Shown: in pieces, positions 10,986-24,539 of the stretch
Position numbering within the stretch: the stretch's first letter is position 1
How the letters are laid out: every line of letters begins with the position of its first letter
NCBI GenBank assembly: GCA_030762175.1
Contig: CM060846.1
Span: 181,324,541 to 181,388,540 of the forward strand
Length of the DNA: 64,000 nt
Source: Metallyticus violacea
Taxonomy: Eukaryota > Arthropoda > Insecta > Mantodea > Metallyticidae
Reading direction: 5' to 3'
Translations under genes and position numbers: made by a program
Notes under the pieces: model-generated
Told to the model about the DNA's origin: nothing
Database searches by the model: none
What the model saw: only the letters and a program-made list of their open reading frames with translations

Positions 10986-11261
10986 AAACGAAGTTCGTTC
11001 TCATCGTGTATAGTTGAAATGAGTTATATTTCCACTCACAATATGCCAAGGCATCAAACGTCAAATATCCAGTGCTCAACTTACATATTGTGTTATGAAT
11101 GTAGCATATTTCCTGATTATTATGTTCGCAATGTATGTTTCGTTTTTATCCGCCAGGGCCACTCTACAAACTATCTCAGTGGTTTGCGGTTTATGTTTCA
11201 ATTTAACACATTTATAATTTTAGCATATTGTGCTGTTCCGCTGTATGTCTTGCATTTTTCA

Positions 11262-11274
11262 CCACCAGGGCAAA
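11262..11274 (+). repeat. Target-site duplication of SINE at 11,275 (left copy)
   Basis: CCACCAGGGCAAA, repeated exactly at 11,561-11,573 on the other side of the SINE. Confidence 0.85.
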
Positions 11275-11560
11275 CCGCCAAGGGTGGCCGAGGTCGTTAA
11301 GGCGCGAAGTCACGAGCGGGAGGTCCGGGGTTCGAATCCCGCCAGGACCGTCCTCCCTGACTGAGGTTTTTTCCAGGTTTTCCTCAGTCCTCATAAATGG
11401 CAAATGCCGGGGAGGTACCCTAAACTCCTAAACTTAGGCCTGGAACGATTCCTTCCTAAAAAATAAAATTCTTTCCCTATTTATCATTTCATCTCATGTA
11501 TCACCAGTGTCCACCGCCTGTAGTGCCTCAATAGTAAAAACGGGACTAATCAAAAAAAAT
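11275..11560 (+). mobile_element. tRNA-derived SINE (family 1), copy 1
   Basis: The head resembles a Leu/Ser-type tRNA: A box TGGCCGAGGTCGTTAAGG near 11,285 and B box GGTTCGAATCC at 11,329-11,339, spaced as an RNA polymerase III promoter. The body has CAGGTTTTCCTCAGTCCTCA and GGGGAGGTACCC. The tail has GCCTCAATAGTA and ends in an A-rich tract. It is flanked by a perfect 13-bp duplication. Related copies are at 11,582, 23,919, 36,915 and 38,279. ORFs such as 11,212-11,403 are chance readings through it. Confidence 0.88.
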
Positions 11561-11581
11561 CCACCAGGGCAAATCTGTGCC

Positions 11582-11858
11582 CACGCCATGGGTGGCCGAG
11601 GTCGTTAATGCGAGGACTCTTGAGCGAGAGGTTTGGGTTCGAATCCCACCAAGACCATCCTCCGTGACAGGTGTTTTTCAGACTTTCCTCAGTTCTCATA
11701 ATTGGAAAAGGCCGGGGAGATACCCTAATTTTAGGCCCGCAACCTTTCCTTCTTTAAAAAAGTAATATTTCCCAAATTTTTATTTTTTCTCGTGTATCAC
11801 CAGAGTCCACTGCCCGTAATGCCTCAGTAGATATAAACGTGCCTTAAACACGATTAAA
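11582..11858 (+). mobile_element. tRNA-derived SINE (family 1), copy 2
   Basis: Same family as the copy just upstream, with B box GGTTCGAATCC at 11,637-11,647 and tail ending GTGCCTTAAACACGATTAAA. The flanks AAATCTGTGCC (11,571-11,581) and AAATCTTTGCC (11,859-11,869) match at 10 of 11 positions and are taken as its target duplication. The more diverged duplication suggests it is older than copy 1. Confidence 0.85.
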
Positions 11859-11869
11859 AAATCTTTGCC

Positions 11870-12279
11870 TCAGCTTCAGTTTTTCTTCAACAGTTGTACA
11901 TCTGCTTGAGGGATTCAGCGTTTGTTTTTCAGAGTTGCCAACCCAACCGTTATAATTTTAAGATGTATCAACAGGTTTGTATCTAATTGTTTGTTTGTTT
12001 GCTTTTTTCCATTTTCCTCCATGCGCACACTCCATTATCTGTTAGCGATTATTTCATTATTTTTATAATTTTAACATTTGAGCTAAGGCTCAATTAGGCT
12101 GAGTGTGTGCAATTACTGGAATGTGTTGAGTTGTTAGAAATTAGTATGAATGTTTGAATGAACATATGAACTTTTCAGTTTTAAGAAGTGTACAAGCATA
12201 GGAAGTTATTATGTTTCTTAGCCTGAAGTTGTCAACTTATCAATTTAGAGTTTGAAAGGAGTAAAGCACTGGGTAATCC
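11870..12279. other. AT-rich spacer
   Basis: No coding or repeat signal recognised. Confidence 0.4.
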
Positions 12280-12740
12280 GGTTTCTAGGATGTATCAAAG
12301 GTAAGTTTAGGTTAGTATGCGTATATTTTTTGATTACTCTTTGCATTTTTTCTATTGTGCTATTTGTTGCACTTTTACTTACGAATAGGGGGCGAGAGGA
12401 TGCAATCAGGTCATATCGAGTACAGTAAACCAGGCAGGACCTCTGGTTTCTAGGATTTGTCCAAGGTTACGTTTAGGTTAGTGTGCTTCTATTAATTGAT
12501 TATTATTTGCAGATTTTTTATTGTTGTATATTTTGCGCGAATAGGAAGCGAGCGGAGTCAGTCGGGCTTGCAAGTCACCGTAAACCATTTGGTCATACGG
12601 TTTCTAGGATTTACCTAAGGTTATGTTTACTTTAGTGCGTGTTTATGAGTTCCTTACTAATTGCATTTGTTTAGATTGTTATAATTGTTGGCTATGGAGC
12701 TTGTTTGCGTTATGCGACGTGTTTGCTATAGAGAATAAGA
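12280..12740 (+). repeat. Three-unit tandem repeat, about 155-165 bp per unit
   Basis: Units start at 12,280, 12,445 and 12,599, each with GGTTTCTAGGAT followed by a segment like AGGTTACGTTTAGGTTAGTG, then a T-rich stretch and, in units 1 and 2, a piece related to CGAATAGGAAGCGAGCGGA. Unit identity by eye is about 70-80%. A short GTTTAGGTTAG occurs in the first two units. Confidence 0.7.
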
Positions 12741-13630
12741 AATAAATAGGCTTGACGGGAGTGGTTATATACAAGAACAAAACATTTACAACATATTAAT
12801 GGTGTTGAAAGTAGGAGGTGTGTGCTATAGTAGCTCGCGGTTCCAAAACCAAAAACTACAGTTATATCTATGGAATTACCTCCTCTTTACCTTTCTGGTT
12901 GCTGTATCTTAAAAAAACTGAATTTTTGAGATGTAGTCCTACTTCTTTAAATTATCTTTTCGGTGATTTGATTATATAGTAATTAAATTGATCTAACTTT
13001 ATAGAGGATCCTTGTAATAACGAATTTAGCTAGATTGGCGTTTCGTTTAAGTAATTCAAAGCGATAATGTATATGGGGTCCTTTAGTTTTCTATTACCTT
13101 TTCCTCCAAAAAAAAAAAAAACAAGGAAAATGACTGGTGAAAGGGAATTATACCGCGGTTAATGTTAGAAACTAAGGGCTCCGTGACTAAACAAGAGCAG
13201 TGCAGCAACACATTTACAAATATAGATTAATTCACCTTGCTGTTGTTGCTGTACGTTGGTATTTAATTACGGAGACTTTTTAAATGCATTTAAATTTCCG
13301 TTGTTTTGATTTTATAATACTTGTTTTTTTATTTCACCCCGACTGCTCAAGTTTTTCTACTTTCCTGGTAATAACGAATTGTTTTCTTGGAGGTGTTCAT
13401 TGCAGTTTAAGGAATAACTGGACTATTTGAAACCCGTTGTGCTCTTAGTAGAAGTTTAAAAAATGTATGTATATGTTACAACATCAAAGGAAGCATTGCC
13501 AAATTACTAATGTAGTAAATAAATGGAAATATTAGGAGTAAGGAAACAAATATTAAAACACATATGAAGGAACAAAACAGTTAATTAATAGAAAGATCTA
13601 TGGCGAGGGCAGAATCATGAACGTAGTAAA
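12741..13630. other. AT-rich spacer
   Basis: No feature beyond a 13-A run at about 13,109-13,121. Confidence 0.4.
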
Positions 13631-13636
13631 CGTAAA

Positions 13637-13647
13637 ATGTATGTATG

Positions 13648-13700
<53 letters not shown>
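13637..13700. repeat. (ATGT)n-(AT)n microsatellite
   Basis: A short ATGT run leading into a (AT)n tract of about 48 bp. ORFs of repeating Tyr-Ile through here are artefacts. Confidence 0.95.
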
Positions 13701-13704
<4 letters not shown>

Positions 13705-16700
13705 CACATAACAGATAATAATAATAAGAAAAATGTTAACAATGCAAAACGTAACAACGTAATAATAAATAAGAAAAACAACAGAATAATTATTGTGGTG
13801 CAATGGAATTTAAATGAATATATTTGTATCAGGATTTGTTACACGCCATTTTGCGTGTATATTTCAACATGGTGGTGTGGAATTTTGTTTTGTTAAGAGC
13901 GCATTGTCTAAGAGTGGTTTGATTGTTGTATATTATTTGCCCAATATTTTACCTGTATTTTAATTTGCTACTTTTTGAATACACTACTTTTATTTAGTAA
14001 TAATGTCTGAATGTAATCTTTTATTTCAAGTAAATTTTTGCATCTTTTATAAAGTTTTTCCTTATTTACCTTTATACCTTTATAGCTTACATTCTGGTTT
14101 CTAGTATATTTCCTACCACAGTCATGACCTAAGCACACTATGCACCATTTTCATTCTCTGTTGTTGATTCTCATTTTTGGGAATGGTGGATGGCGAACTA
14201 GCTTTTAAGCGAATCACGTCATCGCCCAATATTGTTATTTATTCATTCTTCTGTTTTTCTGGGTAAGTTTAACCATTTACATTCTCCGGTGATCCATTAT
14301 CGTAGTTTCGCTGTATTTACAGATTTTTATAATTTTTCATTTATTTTTAAAATTATTTCAGCATATAATTTCTGCAACAATATATTTCCTAATAGTAATA
14401 TTTTGAAATAATTCTCGCCGATAATATTTCAGTGCATTTTTGAAATAGACTGTTCTTATCTAAATATAGCATCAGTAGGTTAGCTGCTGTAAATGAACGT
14501 GCCATTTTACTGCTTACCACAGTTCACCTTTCTGTGTACTTCTTGTGCATCCACTAAAGCAAATTTCCTTAAGTCATATTTTTTGCCTCTTGGCGTTGAT
14601 GCTAGCGCGTTTACTAATGAGGTAGCGGGCTTGGGGAGGATGTGTTTCCTGGGTAGAGTTTAATCTGGATCCACAAAGGCGAATACGGGTAAATTTGGTC
14701 ACTGACTCCGGAATAACCACATTATCTTTCATGCATTTCATTTATCGCCTCGAAAAAAAATGGTCTTTGATGGTACGTTAAATACCTAAAAAAATTCAGA
14801 TTTTAATGGAAGTCTACCCGAATGCTCACTATACTAAGAACTGAACCCATTCCATTTTCATGATATTTTTGAAAGTGCTCAAGGAGCGTTTCAGAAATTT
14901 CCTTTGCAGGAGCTAGATTATAAGTGCTCTTAAGTTGTTCTCTAATTTTTTAATCACAAAATCTGAGGCAACAGCACAAATTGAAATATCTGTTCATTCA
15001 TAGGTAAATAGCAAGCTTTAATGGCTTGGCCCTTTGAATCATCTCACATTTGCATTGCATTTAGCTTGCTGCTACGAAAGGCAATTTTCTTAACAATACT
15101 ATAACCCCCATTTCTCTGAAAAATTTTCTCGTTTGTTGTAGGGATTATGTTCGACGGCAGCTGGAGGCCCTCTTCCCAATAAGAACCCTCCAGATGCCAG
15201 GATAGGAACTTTTATCCAGAGCACAAATCCATTGCCACGCTACACAAACCTAGCCCACCTAGCCTGATATTTTATATCCTGTAACCAATATTATGGAATG
15301 CAATGTGTGCAATGTGAGATCGGAAAATTCTTAAAAATGTGTATAAAATAGTTCGCCAAGTGATCAGGGGGAAACCAAGGACAGAATGGCGGGTAAAAAG
15401 AGATTTTAGCCAGCACCTAACAAATGTGAATCCCAAACATTACCACCTGAGACAGCCTGCTAGGCACTAGTCAAATGACATTGACTTCTTAGCAGCTGAC
15501 TTAAACGACATAGCTGCAAACGCTTCTGCATACACTATGCATTCTAAAGCATCACTTTTGTGTTTTATTATTGCAAAGAAGAGATCTGTATACAGACAGC
15601 ATGCGTGAGCTGCGTCCCATAAGGTTAATTACATTTTTTCTCTTCGGTGTTGACAAATGAAAAAGTAGAATTTATATACAACTACTATAGAATTTGGCAC
15701 TGTACATAATATGTATTTATTTCCAAAATTACAGTAACAGGTGAAGATAGGGAAGTAAGCAGTGCAACCATCTGCTTCTACCCTCATAGAGCATTTACAA
15801 AAGAATTTATTCAGTTTTTCCGTTGGAATTAATTTTGCATCAGTTATAATTACGTTTTAAATATATAATACTTATTTCGTAATCGGTGAAATCAATTCTT
15901 TAGGCTATAGGAATAACTTATCATTTATTAAGAACTTTTAAGGAAAATTTGCTATTAGTATTTGCATGTGGTTTTTCTAGAGCTGGCAAATGTATCAAAC
16001 ATATTTGAATGCAGTGGGACAACATAGTAATGTAATAATATTAGTACTTTCGACTGCTGAATAAACATTAAGAATGAAATATAATGGGTAAGACACATTT
16101 TTAAATAGTATTTGTTGTAAATATGAATAATATCATCAATCCCGACGTCAGGATGGACAATAAAATAAATATAATAAAGAGTGAACATTGGTCTACAAAA
16201 TATCAAAATATTAAAATACGAACAAAACTGCATAGGAATTATTATCAAATTTCTAAAATCAATTCATATCAGGACACTGTGAAAGTGTTTTCATCACAGA
16301 TTATTAAAAAGCACTATTATCATCAAGTGTAAGAAAACATTTGTAATGCTTAATAATATTGCTTAGTATATGTATATGCAATTATGATTTATGACACCAA
16401 TTAAACGAGAAACTAAAGTAGTTTAGACAGAGCTGCGTATAGTGTATCCCACACATTCGGACATATTGGTCATACAGTTAGCTAATGCTATGCATAGAAA
16501 GGTTAATCACACTCAGTTATTATGAAAAGTTACAATGACAAAATTAATTCTAAATCTATTATTTTCAATTACAAGGCATATAAACATTCTATGTAAAACC
16601 TCAAATTAGGTAACCAAATTAAAAGAGCTTTGAGTGCAGGGTGCTAACTTCAGGTAAAAGAATTTAGGTGAGCATTATCTGTTTATCATTAAATTGCACT

Positions 16701-19020
16701 TTGCATAATAATGGAATATATAATAAAGGTTAAAAATTAAACAAATAGAAGCAAATATAAATGTAGAACATGTCACTTAGTGTAAGAATTTATATCTAAC
16801 ATATGTATTATATAAACACAGCAAATTAAATGGTAAAAATGAATTACTATGAAATCATGTACATCTTATAAAATAAACAACACACAATAATATGTAATAA
16901 TAAACAGCAACAAATTTATTATTACATAATGTAAACTGTTTGAAACGAACCTTTTTATTAGATAAAGAGTGTCGTACTAGAAATTACATAAGGTAACATT
17001 CTTGATTTTCTATAGTCTATCTCAGTATGTCTGTAGCTTGGAGCATTTGTTTCTTTTTCAAGGATTTTGCTTGAAGTTAAAATTTTATTATTTTTTCTTG
17101 TTATGATGAGTATGTGAAATTGAAAATATAAAAATAGTTTTGTCTTGTAAACACAAGCGTTACTTTACGCTGACTGTTTGCCTCCGAAAGACATGACTTT
17201 AGTTCTTGTGCCTGTAACTTCGATATTAAATTTCAGATTGTTTTGATTAAGGTGAAATAGTGAAATTTATATTCTTCCTAGTAACAATAATGATAAATGA
17301 CAATAACTGTAATAACTATGACATATTAATGCAATTTCTAAGAAGAATAATTAATGTAAACAAGGGAGAGCAGAGGGATTGAAAGAGTAAAGTGGAGATA
17401 AACCTACAAGAATATAGCAGCGAAATGTATTCTAACAAATGTTAGTAAACGGTGCATACTTGAATTTCAATATTTTAACAAGTCTTATCAAAACAATATT
17501 TTCATTTGTAGTTAAAGGTACAAATATATGATGATATAAATATCCTGTTAAATGTGTGTTTTAAATTTTTTTTTCTTCCCAGGATTAGGAAAACGTAATC
17601 TTATTCCATTCCATTTCGGTTGCTTAGTAGGAAAACAAAAACATGCCAGTTTCTGAACTTTTCATTTACCTTAATTCCTTCCCTTCCCCAATCCACTATA
17701 GCGCTGGAAAGCTACAAACGAATTACAACTAAATGAATAATACTATCAAGATTTTTCTTTAGAGCTTCAAAACCAAAGTTCGGTACGTTGTATTCTGCTA
17801 TTCTGTAAATGCCCCTCGACAAGTCTTTCGGTCTGGATTCAACTTCTGCTACCGATACTCAACTTAAAACTTGATAAGAGCCAAATCCCCCAGAAGTTAA
17901 TGAATGGGGAAGTTTCCTGGAGGCTCTTGATACCCTCCTTTTTCCTAACCTTTTTGTGCCTTTCCCCCCCAAGAGTCTCCCAGACTTGTAAGGCGCTTTG
18001 TATTCTGTTACGGTCTAGATGTAACCAACGAATGGACGGCAGGGCTTTCTCATGAATTAATCAAGTTGAATGAAGTAAGTCAACGCTGAGGTGACTTGAA
18101 CATTAACCACTATAAAACTTTGTATTTCCAGATCATTTCACCTAGTTCTACTTGAAGAACGCCAATCCGTCAATGTCGACCACAGGTAACGGTATGCTAA
18201 TCTTGGATGAGTAGAACCCATTTTCTCCTTCATTTCCAGGCACTAACAGTCAGCGATTGCGTCTCTCCAAAGACACAAGTTGGTTATGAGGTGGGTTCTG
18301 CAGCTGGCTCACCCACGCGCGCTTGAAATGTTTCTTTCCCGCCCTCCTTTTTTTAACCAATTAATTTTGAAGTTGCCACATATGAGTAGTGGTGCTCATT
18401 ATTATCCCATTATACTTTCACCAAATAATTTAATTTTTAATAAAATAATTTTAATATTTTAATAAAAATGACTATTTACGTACAAAATTATATTTTATTC
18501 CACATTTGTCAATTTGTATTTTAAGTAAATATAAGCAACGCCAAAAGTCAGAACAGAATGGATCCAGTGTAAATGAATGTTAGAACTATTTGAAAATAGT
18601 TTAAAAAATCCTGCTTTATAAGCTATTGCACATTTTACCAAGGCCAAACTCTTAAGTAGGATTGAAAACAGAACTAAATATGCAAAATCGCTAAAATCAT
18701 TTAAACCTTTTTATACACGATTGTTTAATATGAATAAATTATATCATGTTACCATATCACACCAGTACATCAAAATTGGTAATTTAGCACTATGGAATTA
18801 TTCCATTTATTATTGCCAAAAAACGACATATAAGTATCGCTGAAAATGACACAGAATTTAATATAGAAAATGTTGTTCATAATTTCCAGTTTTTAAAATT
18901 AAATTAAGTGTTATAATATTTTCTTACTTTTCCAAATATTTTTTCTTAAAATATAGTGCAACTTATTAAGTAGTATAGTCCTCCATTGTTTCAACAAATA
19001 TATTCTCCAACAATGTATTT
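13701..19020. other. Long AT-rich region with no recognisable gene
   Basis: More than 5 kb without a persuasive ORF, TIR pair or RNA gene. Two stretches with higher GC content, about 14,590-14,720 and 15,140-15,500, look like old repeat fragments, but I could not assign them. Confidence 0.5.
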
Positions 19021-19059
19021 GCTAAAAGTAATACTTTGAATCAATTGTTGCCAGTAATG

Positions 19060-19336
19060 TTTCAAAGACTTTATTCGGGAGGCCAAGGGTTCAAATCCTT
19101 TGGGACTGACTTGGACCTTTCTCCTGATCGCTGGAATCAATTTTTTGCAGTGTTTTTTCTCTTGTTTTCTCTTCCCTTTCATTTCATTCCCCTTTTTCAA
19201 GAGTGGAAACCGCCAGGCGAGGTGAACTGGTGCTGTGTGCGGTGTGACGGCTTACAATATGGAAAGAGTTCTATCCTGGCGAATTGGAACATATGAGGGG
19301 CTCGCAGTACTTTGAGCAGGTCTCCACCGCGCCGAC

Positions 19337-19375
<39 letters not shown>
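19060..19375 (+). repeat. Possible SINE-like repeat ending in a 38-T tract
   Basis: AAGGGTTCAAATCCTTTGGG (near 19,083) resembles a B box. About 250 bp later the sequence reaches an uninterrupted T run at 19,338-19,375. The T tract could be a poly(A) tail of a minus-strand insertion or a slipped homopolymer. No target duplication was found. Confidence 0.35.
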
Positions 19376-19379
<4 letters not shown>

Positions 19380-22300
19380 GGAACCTGTTTATGTCTGTGC
19401 CTCACTACTCTTGGATCCCGGCCTCCTGTTTAAACTTGGGATAAATTAATCACTTCCTACTGCGTTAGTGGTTAGTCATCGACCCTCTGTTACAAGCCTC
19501 TGATGTAGGCTGCTGCCGTGAATTTGGTACATGACTTTCAGGAGTAAGGTTAATGAATCCGAATAGAATGAATTTGGTAACAATAGAGAAGACAATCCGT
19601 CGATGAATAATGAACGTTAAACATGCACCATGAAGGAAAAATATCATTTTATAATTCAAAAAAGTTATGGATCCATGTCGGTACATACGAAATGACTATA
19701 GAGAACAACACTCTAAATTGAGGTTTTAGCCCCCAAAGTGTAATTTTGAGTTACAACTATATTTAATTTAACAATATTAGGAAACTATAATTATTTTCTT
19801 TCACAAAAAGATTGCTAATTTATCAATTCAACTAACTACGGTATGAAGCATAAAATGATTCAATTTTAAACATCAAGGTAAAAGTTACTTGTAATGAGAT
19901 TTTCTAGAATTGGGGCAAACATAAACTGCTACATAATAGTGAAAATAATAAAGTCATAGCATGCAGTGGGTGCAAATTGGAAAGAGAACCCATCATTATT
20001 TATCACCTACCAAGTCCTTGGTTCGGGGTACTTCAGTTTATGAAATATAATAAAGTATCATAAAGAACCTGTCCCAACTGAAATTGTCCACTGTCACTTT
20101 TTCGACAAATTGGGAGCCGGTATTTAAAGTTAATCACCAATCAATGCAATCCTTTTTCATAAGGTATTCTATTGCATAGCATAAGCTTATGCGAATGTAA
20201 TGAGTTATTCAAGTGCAGCAACTAAGGTTAAACCTACATAAAAGTACTATGACACAAGCACTAGCATCTGGACTATACCAAAGAATAAGAAAAATTCGTT
20301 TGTTCCTATAGTCGCCGCTGAGAAAATAAATTAGCTGTGCTTTCCAAAATGAAGAGATGTCATATGAACGTTCTTTATAATTGCTTATTTCCTTAACGAA
20401 ACATTTGCATATTTGTACATAACTTTCCAATTTTATTAAGTACATTATGCATTATGACACTGCTTGTAAACCTAAAAAATTAAAATCGTTTGAAAAGTTT
20501 CTGCCAAGTCCGTTAATTTATATTTGCACATGGAAATTTAGTAAGGCTCATTTAACATCTATTATTTAATAGTTTAGGTATCACAAAGAAAATAAATGCA
20601 TCCTATACTGATCTTTCTTACAGAAGTTGCTAAACGTGGTGCGCATTTCGTATAACGCACAATCTATATCTTTTAAGAATCTAGAATTTTCACTCTTCAG
20701 TCCTTCTGTATTAATGGCGCTAATTTCTGGGTAAGAGGCTGACTTACGAAAGGACGGTTTTAATGCGGCTCACTGTAATTTCTGCAGTCGAATACTTAAT
20801 TTTAACCATTAGTTCTATTCATAAAAGCTAAGATAGCTTTAAAAACTCAAAACTCGTTCACCAAATATTTGTATTCATTCTTTCAAGTAAACAAACCCTA
20901 ATATTTTAATTGCTTTCTAGTTCCTGGATTCTTCAATCGCGAAATTATTTTTAAACATGGGGGTCAGTATTTGAGGTAAATGATTTAATATCACCGGTGT
21001 TTGTAGATGTAAAATAATAACTACTTATAAATGACAATGACAACAGTTATCAATTTCAATGGCCTAAAAGAATTTATTTTGAAATTATGTTATACCCAAT
21101 ATTACAACTATATGTTTCCTAAATGTATTCAAATTACTGATTATAGCATTGGAGGTCCCATTTTTAATTTATTTAATGTCGTTTCCCTTTCTTGTCTTGT
21201 GAAGCGAAAATTATCCATGGGAGTTTTTATTTCATGTAAAATGCCTACCGCTAAATATCTAACCACAGATATTTCTCAAGTAGGTCCAACAACCTGAATA
21301 GGTAACAGAAAACGCATAGATAGTGTTAAATGCCAACTGCGTCTGCTGCCCGGCCCACATAAAGAATCGAATATGAGATCATTGTGTTAGGTAACTTGGT
21401 CTGTTAAGTAAGGAAGTAGGTAACTTAGCATATTCTAAAGATATACATTTGGAAACTTGGACCCGTCTGTGTTGGGTAATAACATTAGCAACACTTTGGG
21501 AATAGTAGTGTTCACACAGAGATATAGCAACCGCTCTGTAAAGAAAAATACTCGATCGAAATATACGATCATTCAGATAGATATTTGAGCTAGTCATAGC
21601 TATGGATCAGCAGGCAGTGCATTGACTTTGACTTAAAAATATTTTTTAACGTTGCAAGCCATCACAATGACCTCGATTCTATCATTCTTTATTTTGTAGC
21701 GAAGTTTACTAAATAGGCTAAATAGAAATTAAGTAAACTAAGTACAGACCTAACACAAGATAACGCACGATTGCTTAATAAGACTATAATTATAATTACT
21801 AAGCCCTTCGTAATTCACATTGTTTTTTTAAAAAATCAGTATTAACATATAACTAACTTATTACATTTGAAGCTAATTTAAAGGAAATACAAGAAAAGAG
21901 TAATTTATTTTTGCTTAGATAACGCAGTAAGGACATGATTACTTAATAAGTTATCCAAGTTATTAAATGCGGTAGAGTTGGCATTGGCTTAATATGTTGA
22001 TTATGGGTTTAACATCAATATATTTATCATTACACCATACAACTTACATATCAGAGGATACACTTTGGTACGTGTGAATGCGTTAATCCTAATTCTGACA
22101 TAGCTGATCCAGTTCATATATAGGAAGTGAATTCGTCGATTTCAGGCAGAAGGAATATAATTGAGTACAAGATGGTAGAAGGAAGTTGTACTTCCTCGCT
22201 CTTCTGCGTTGTATTCTATAAACCTCAACTATTTTTCCACCCGTTTTCAATCCTTATATTCTCATCACAATTTAAACACCCCATCGAATAATATTTTCAT

Positions 22301-22424
22301 ACTCCCTATACCATATACCGAACCTCACATTTTTCTTCATCCTACATAGTGTCGCGTCCCAATGCGGGCGAAGATACTTGTGTAGAGTGAGCCGGCAAAA
22401 GCCAATCTGTGGCTAAAGGACGAT
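19376..22424. other. AT-rich region without assignable features
   Basis: Short ATG frames here (for example 21,031-21,297) lack domain signals and probably occur by chance. Confidence 0.5.
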
Positions 22425-22475
22425 GAGATGGCCGAGTGGTTAGCAGAAGGCTGCGAGGATAGGTTGGTAACTTAA
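22425..22475 (+). repeat. tRNA A-box-like fragment
   Basis: GAGATGGCCGAGTGGTTAGC fits the pol III A box TGGCNNAGTGG and the head of a Leu/Ser tRNA, but no B box follows. A truncated SINE head or a tRNA relic. Confidence 0.4.
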
Positions 22476-23325
22476 GTATTAAAATATAACTTCGAATTCC
22501 TTCAAGTAAGAAAAGTATTTATGCTGAATACAGAATAATTAACGAGGCTTTTGAGATATTCTGTAAGAATTTCTAGGTCCGCAGTAGAGGAATCAGGATA
22601 CCTTACTTAAAGTACTAAAATAACAAGGAATAAAGATGCTCCGTATCAAGAGATGCGTGACGTAGCCTGGATGCTTCACGCCCCCGAGTAAGCTATTCCG
22701 GAGGTTTAAATAGTTTGCCTAGCAATAAGAAGGGTCGAAGCACATGTGATAATTAAAGAGCTTCTGGCTGTGCTTTACAGGTGCTTGTAAATCGCACCCA
22801 GTTACTTAAGAGTGCTCTAATTATTCTTATAAGAAGCATGTTAATAAACATGTCGAGTCATTTCATTATCTCCACTCGTTGTGAGTTGAAAAACACGTTA
22901 TTAAGGTTATCAATTCCTTAGAAACACTTACATCGTAAATAGAACCTGATGTTTGGAAATAAGGAAATCGGAATAGAAAGTTAATTAAAGTAAAAGCCTA
23001 TTATCTTATATTGTGATTCAAGGTATCTTCTATTCTAGAAGAAAATATGAGTGTTTGAGTGAATCATTGGTGTCAGCAGCGTCAGTGGCGTATGGCGCAC
23101 TTGACAACAGCTGTCGCTTACTCGTCTCTGAACTCTCTGACGTCTAATATGAAGGACTGCCGGCCACAACGACTATGTTGCATTTTGCTCGATTATTATT
23201 CATTTGGAGAATGCATTATTTAACAAGTAATATGTTCAAATTGATAATTCCATTAACTGCATTGTACATATTAAATAGAGAATGAGGTGGAAGAAATGAA
23301 CCTAAGGACTCGTCTTCGCCAGATA
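22476..23325. other. Spacer without assignable features
   Basis: No coding or repeat signal recognised. Confidence 0.4.
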
Positions 23326-23333
23326 AATTATTA

Positions 23334-23400
<67 letters not shown>
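23326..23400. repeat. (TTA)n microsatellite
   Basis: About 24 repeats of TTA with one G interruption. The poly-Leu ORF over it is an artefact. Confidence 0.95.
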
Positions 23401-23918
23401 GTCAGGACTTCCCAGAAAATTTTCGTAGAATAATGGAGAGCAATATTGAAGAACAACACAGTTGGTTCCTTCGTTTTAGGGTAAAATACGAATTACATCG
23501 ATGTCAAATTGAATTTCTCATTTAAGTACAAGGTAGAATAAAATATCATATAACAAAATACATGTTCATTTTTAGGGTCTTAAATGGCTACAACAAGAAT
23601 TCTCTTGAAATAAAGGGATAAGATATTAATGGGTCCAAATTAAACCAGTCTTGGCCAAAAGGCCTCTTGTTGAAATTTTCAAAATATAGAATCTAACAAA
23701 AGTAAAATCCTTTATCCCCAATAGGCTGAGAAGGGTACACTACCAAAAGAAAAGATCTGGTGGATATGCGTAGTGATATGCGCATCGACCTGGGTTCTTT
23801 ATGCAAGTAAACATAATCTAACTCGGTAAAATGTTTAAAGGTCAGGTTTGAGAGCACAGTTTGCTAGAACCACTGTTCCCGTACCTCCCTTCCCTCATTG
23901 TAATTAACGGTTCAACCA
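23401..23918. other. Spacer without assignable features
   Basis: No coding or repeat signal recognised. Confidence 0.4.
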
Positions 23919-24185
23919 ATGCCACCGGTGGCCGAGGATGTTAAGGTGCGGTCTCGTGAGCGAAAGGTCTAGGTTTCAATTTCCACCAGGTTTGTCCACC
24001 GTGGTAGAGATTCTTTCATTATTCCCTCAGTTCTCATAAATGACAAATGCCGGGGTGGTACCCCAAAACTTAGGCCTGGAGCGCTTCCTTTCTAAAAGAA
24101 AATCTTTCCCAGTTTTTAGTTCTTCTCCTATATCATCTGTGTGCACCATCTGTAATGCTTCAGTAGTTACGTTAAACACTATTAC
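23919..24185 (+). mobile_element. tRNA-derived SINE (family 1), copy 3
   Basis: Begins CCACCGGTGGCCGAGGATGT, with a degraded B box AGGTTTCAATTTCC. Body pieces TTCTCATAAATGACAAATGC and tail GTTAAACACTATTA are shared with the other copies. No clear target duplication, so probably older. Confidence 0.8.
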
Positions 24186-24539
24186 CTTGCTTTGTGTAGC
24201 TGAAATTTCACTAGAGAAGCGAATTCGGGTGGTAGTACTGAATGATATGCGTTTTTTTACATTTTTCAATTGGCAACCACCAAGAAAAGAAGAACCTCGA
24301 ACTGCAACCCTTAGCAACAGCGGGCGATTTACCTGCTAAAACTGGTATTGATGGTAGAATTCGAGAAATGTAGTAGTACTAACTTTCTCCTGTCCAGCGC
24401 ATATCACCTGGATGTGGATAAAATTGTTGGTGGCCCATTATAAATTAAAGACATTTGCCCGCTAACATTACAGTTTGGCAAATGTGAACACCAAAGCTAA
24501 AGTAATACATTAACTGAGGAACGACCTAGCTTAGCACAA

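Noticed and set aside
11280..11350. Functional tRNA gene
   Set aside because: A and B boxes are present, but there is no closed acceptor stem, and the sequence continues into a shared 200-bp SINE body with target duplications.
11212..11403. Minus-strand ORF with a GGIRTPDLPLVTSR-type peptide
   Set aside because: It reads through the tRNA-like head of a SINE; this peptide type is a known false-protein artefact of such repeats.
12280..12740. CRISPR array
   Set aside because: Units are ~160 bp, diverged throughout, with no repeat-spacer pattern, and the genome is eukaryotic.
13581..13896. Overlapping ORFs with Tyr-Ile repeats
   Set aside because: They are translations of the (AT)n microsatellite.
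23334..23525. ORF beginning with poly-leucine (signal peptide-like)
   Set aside because: The leucine run is the (TTA)n microsatellite; the rest has no domain.
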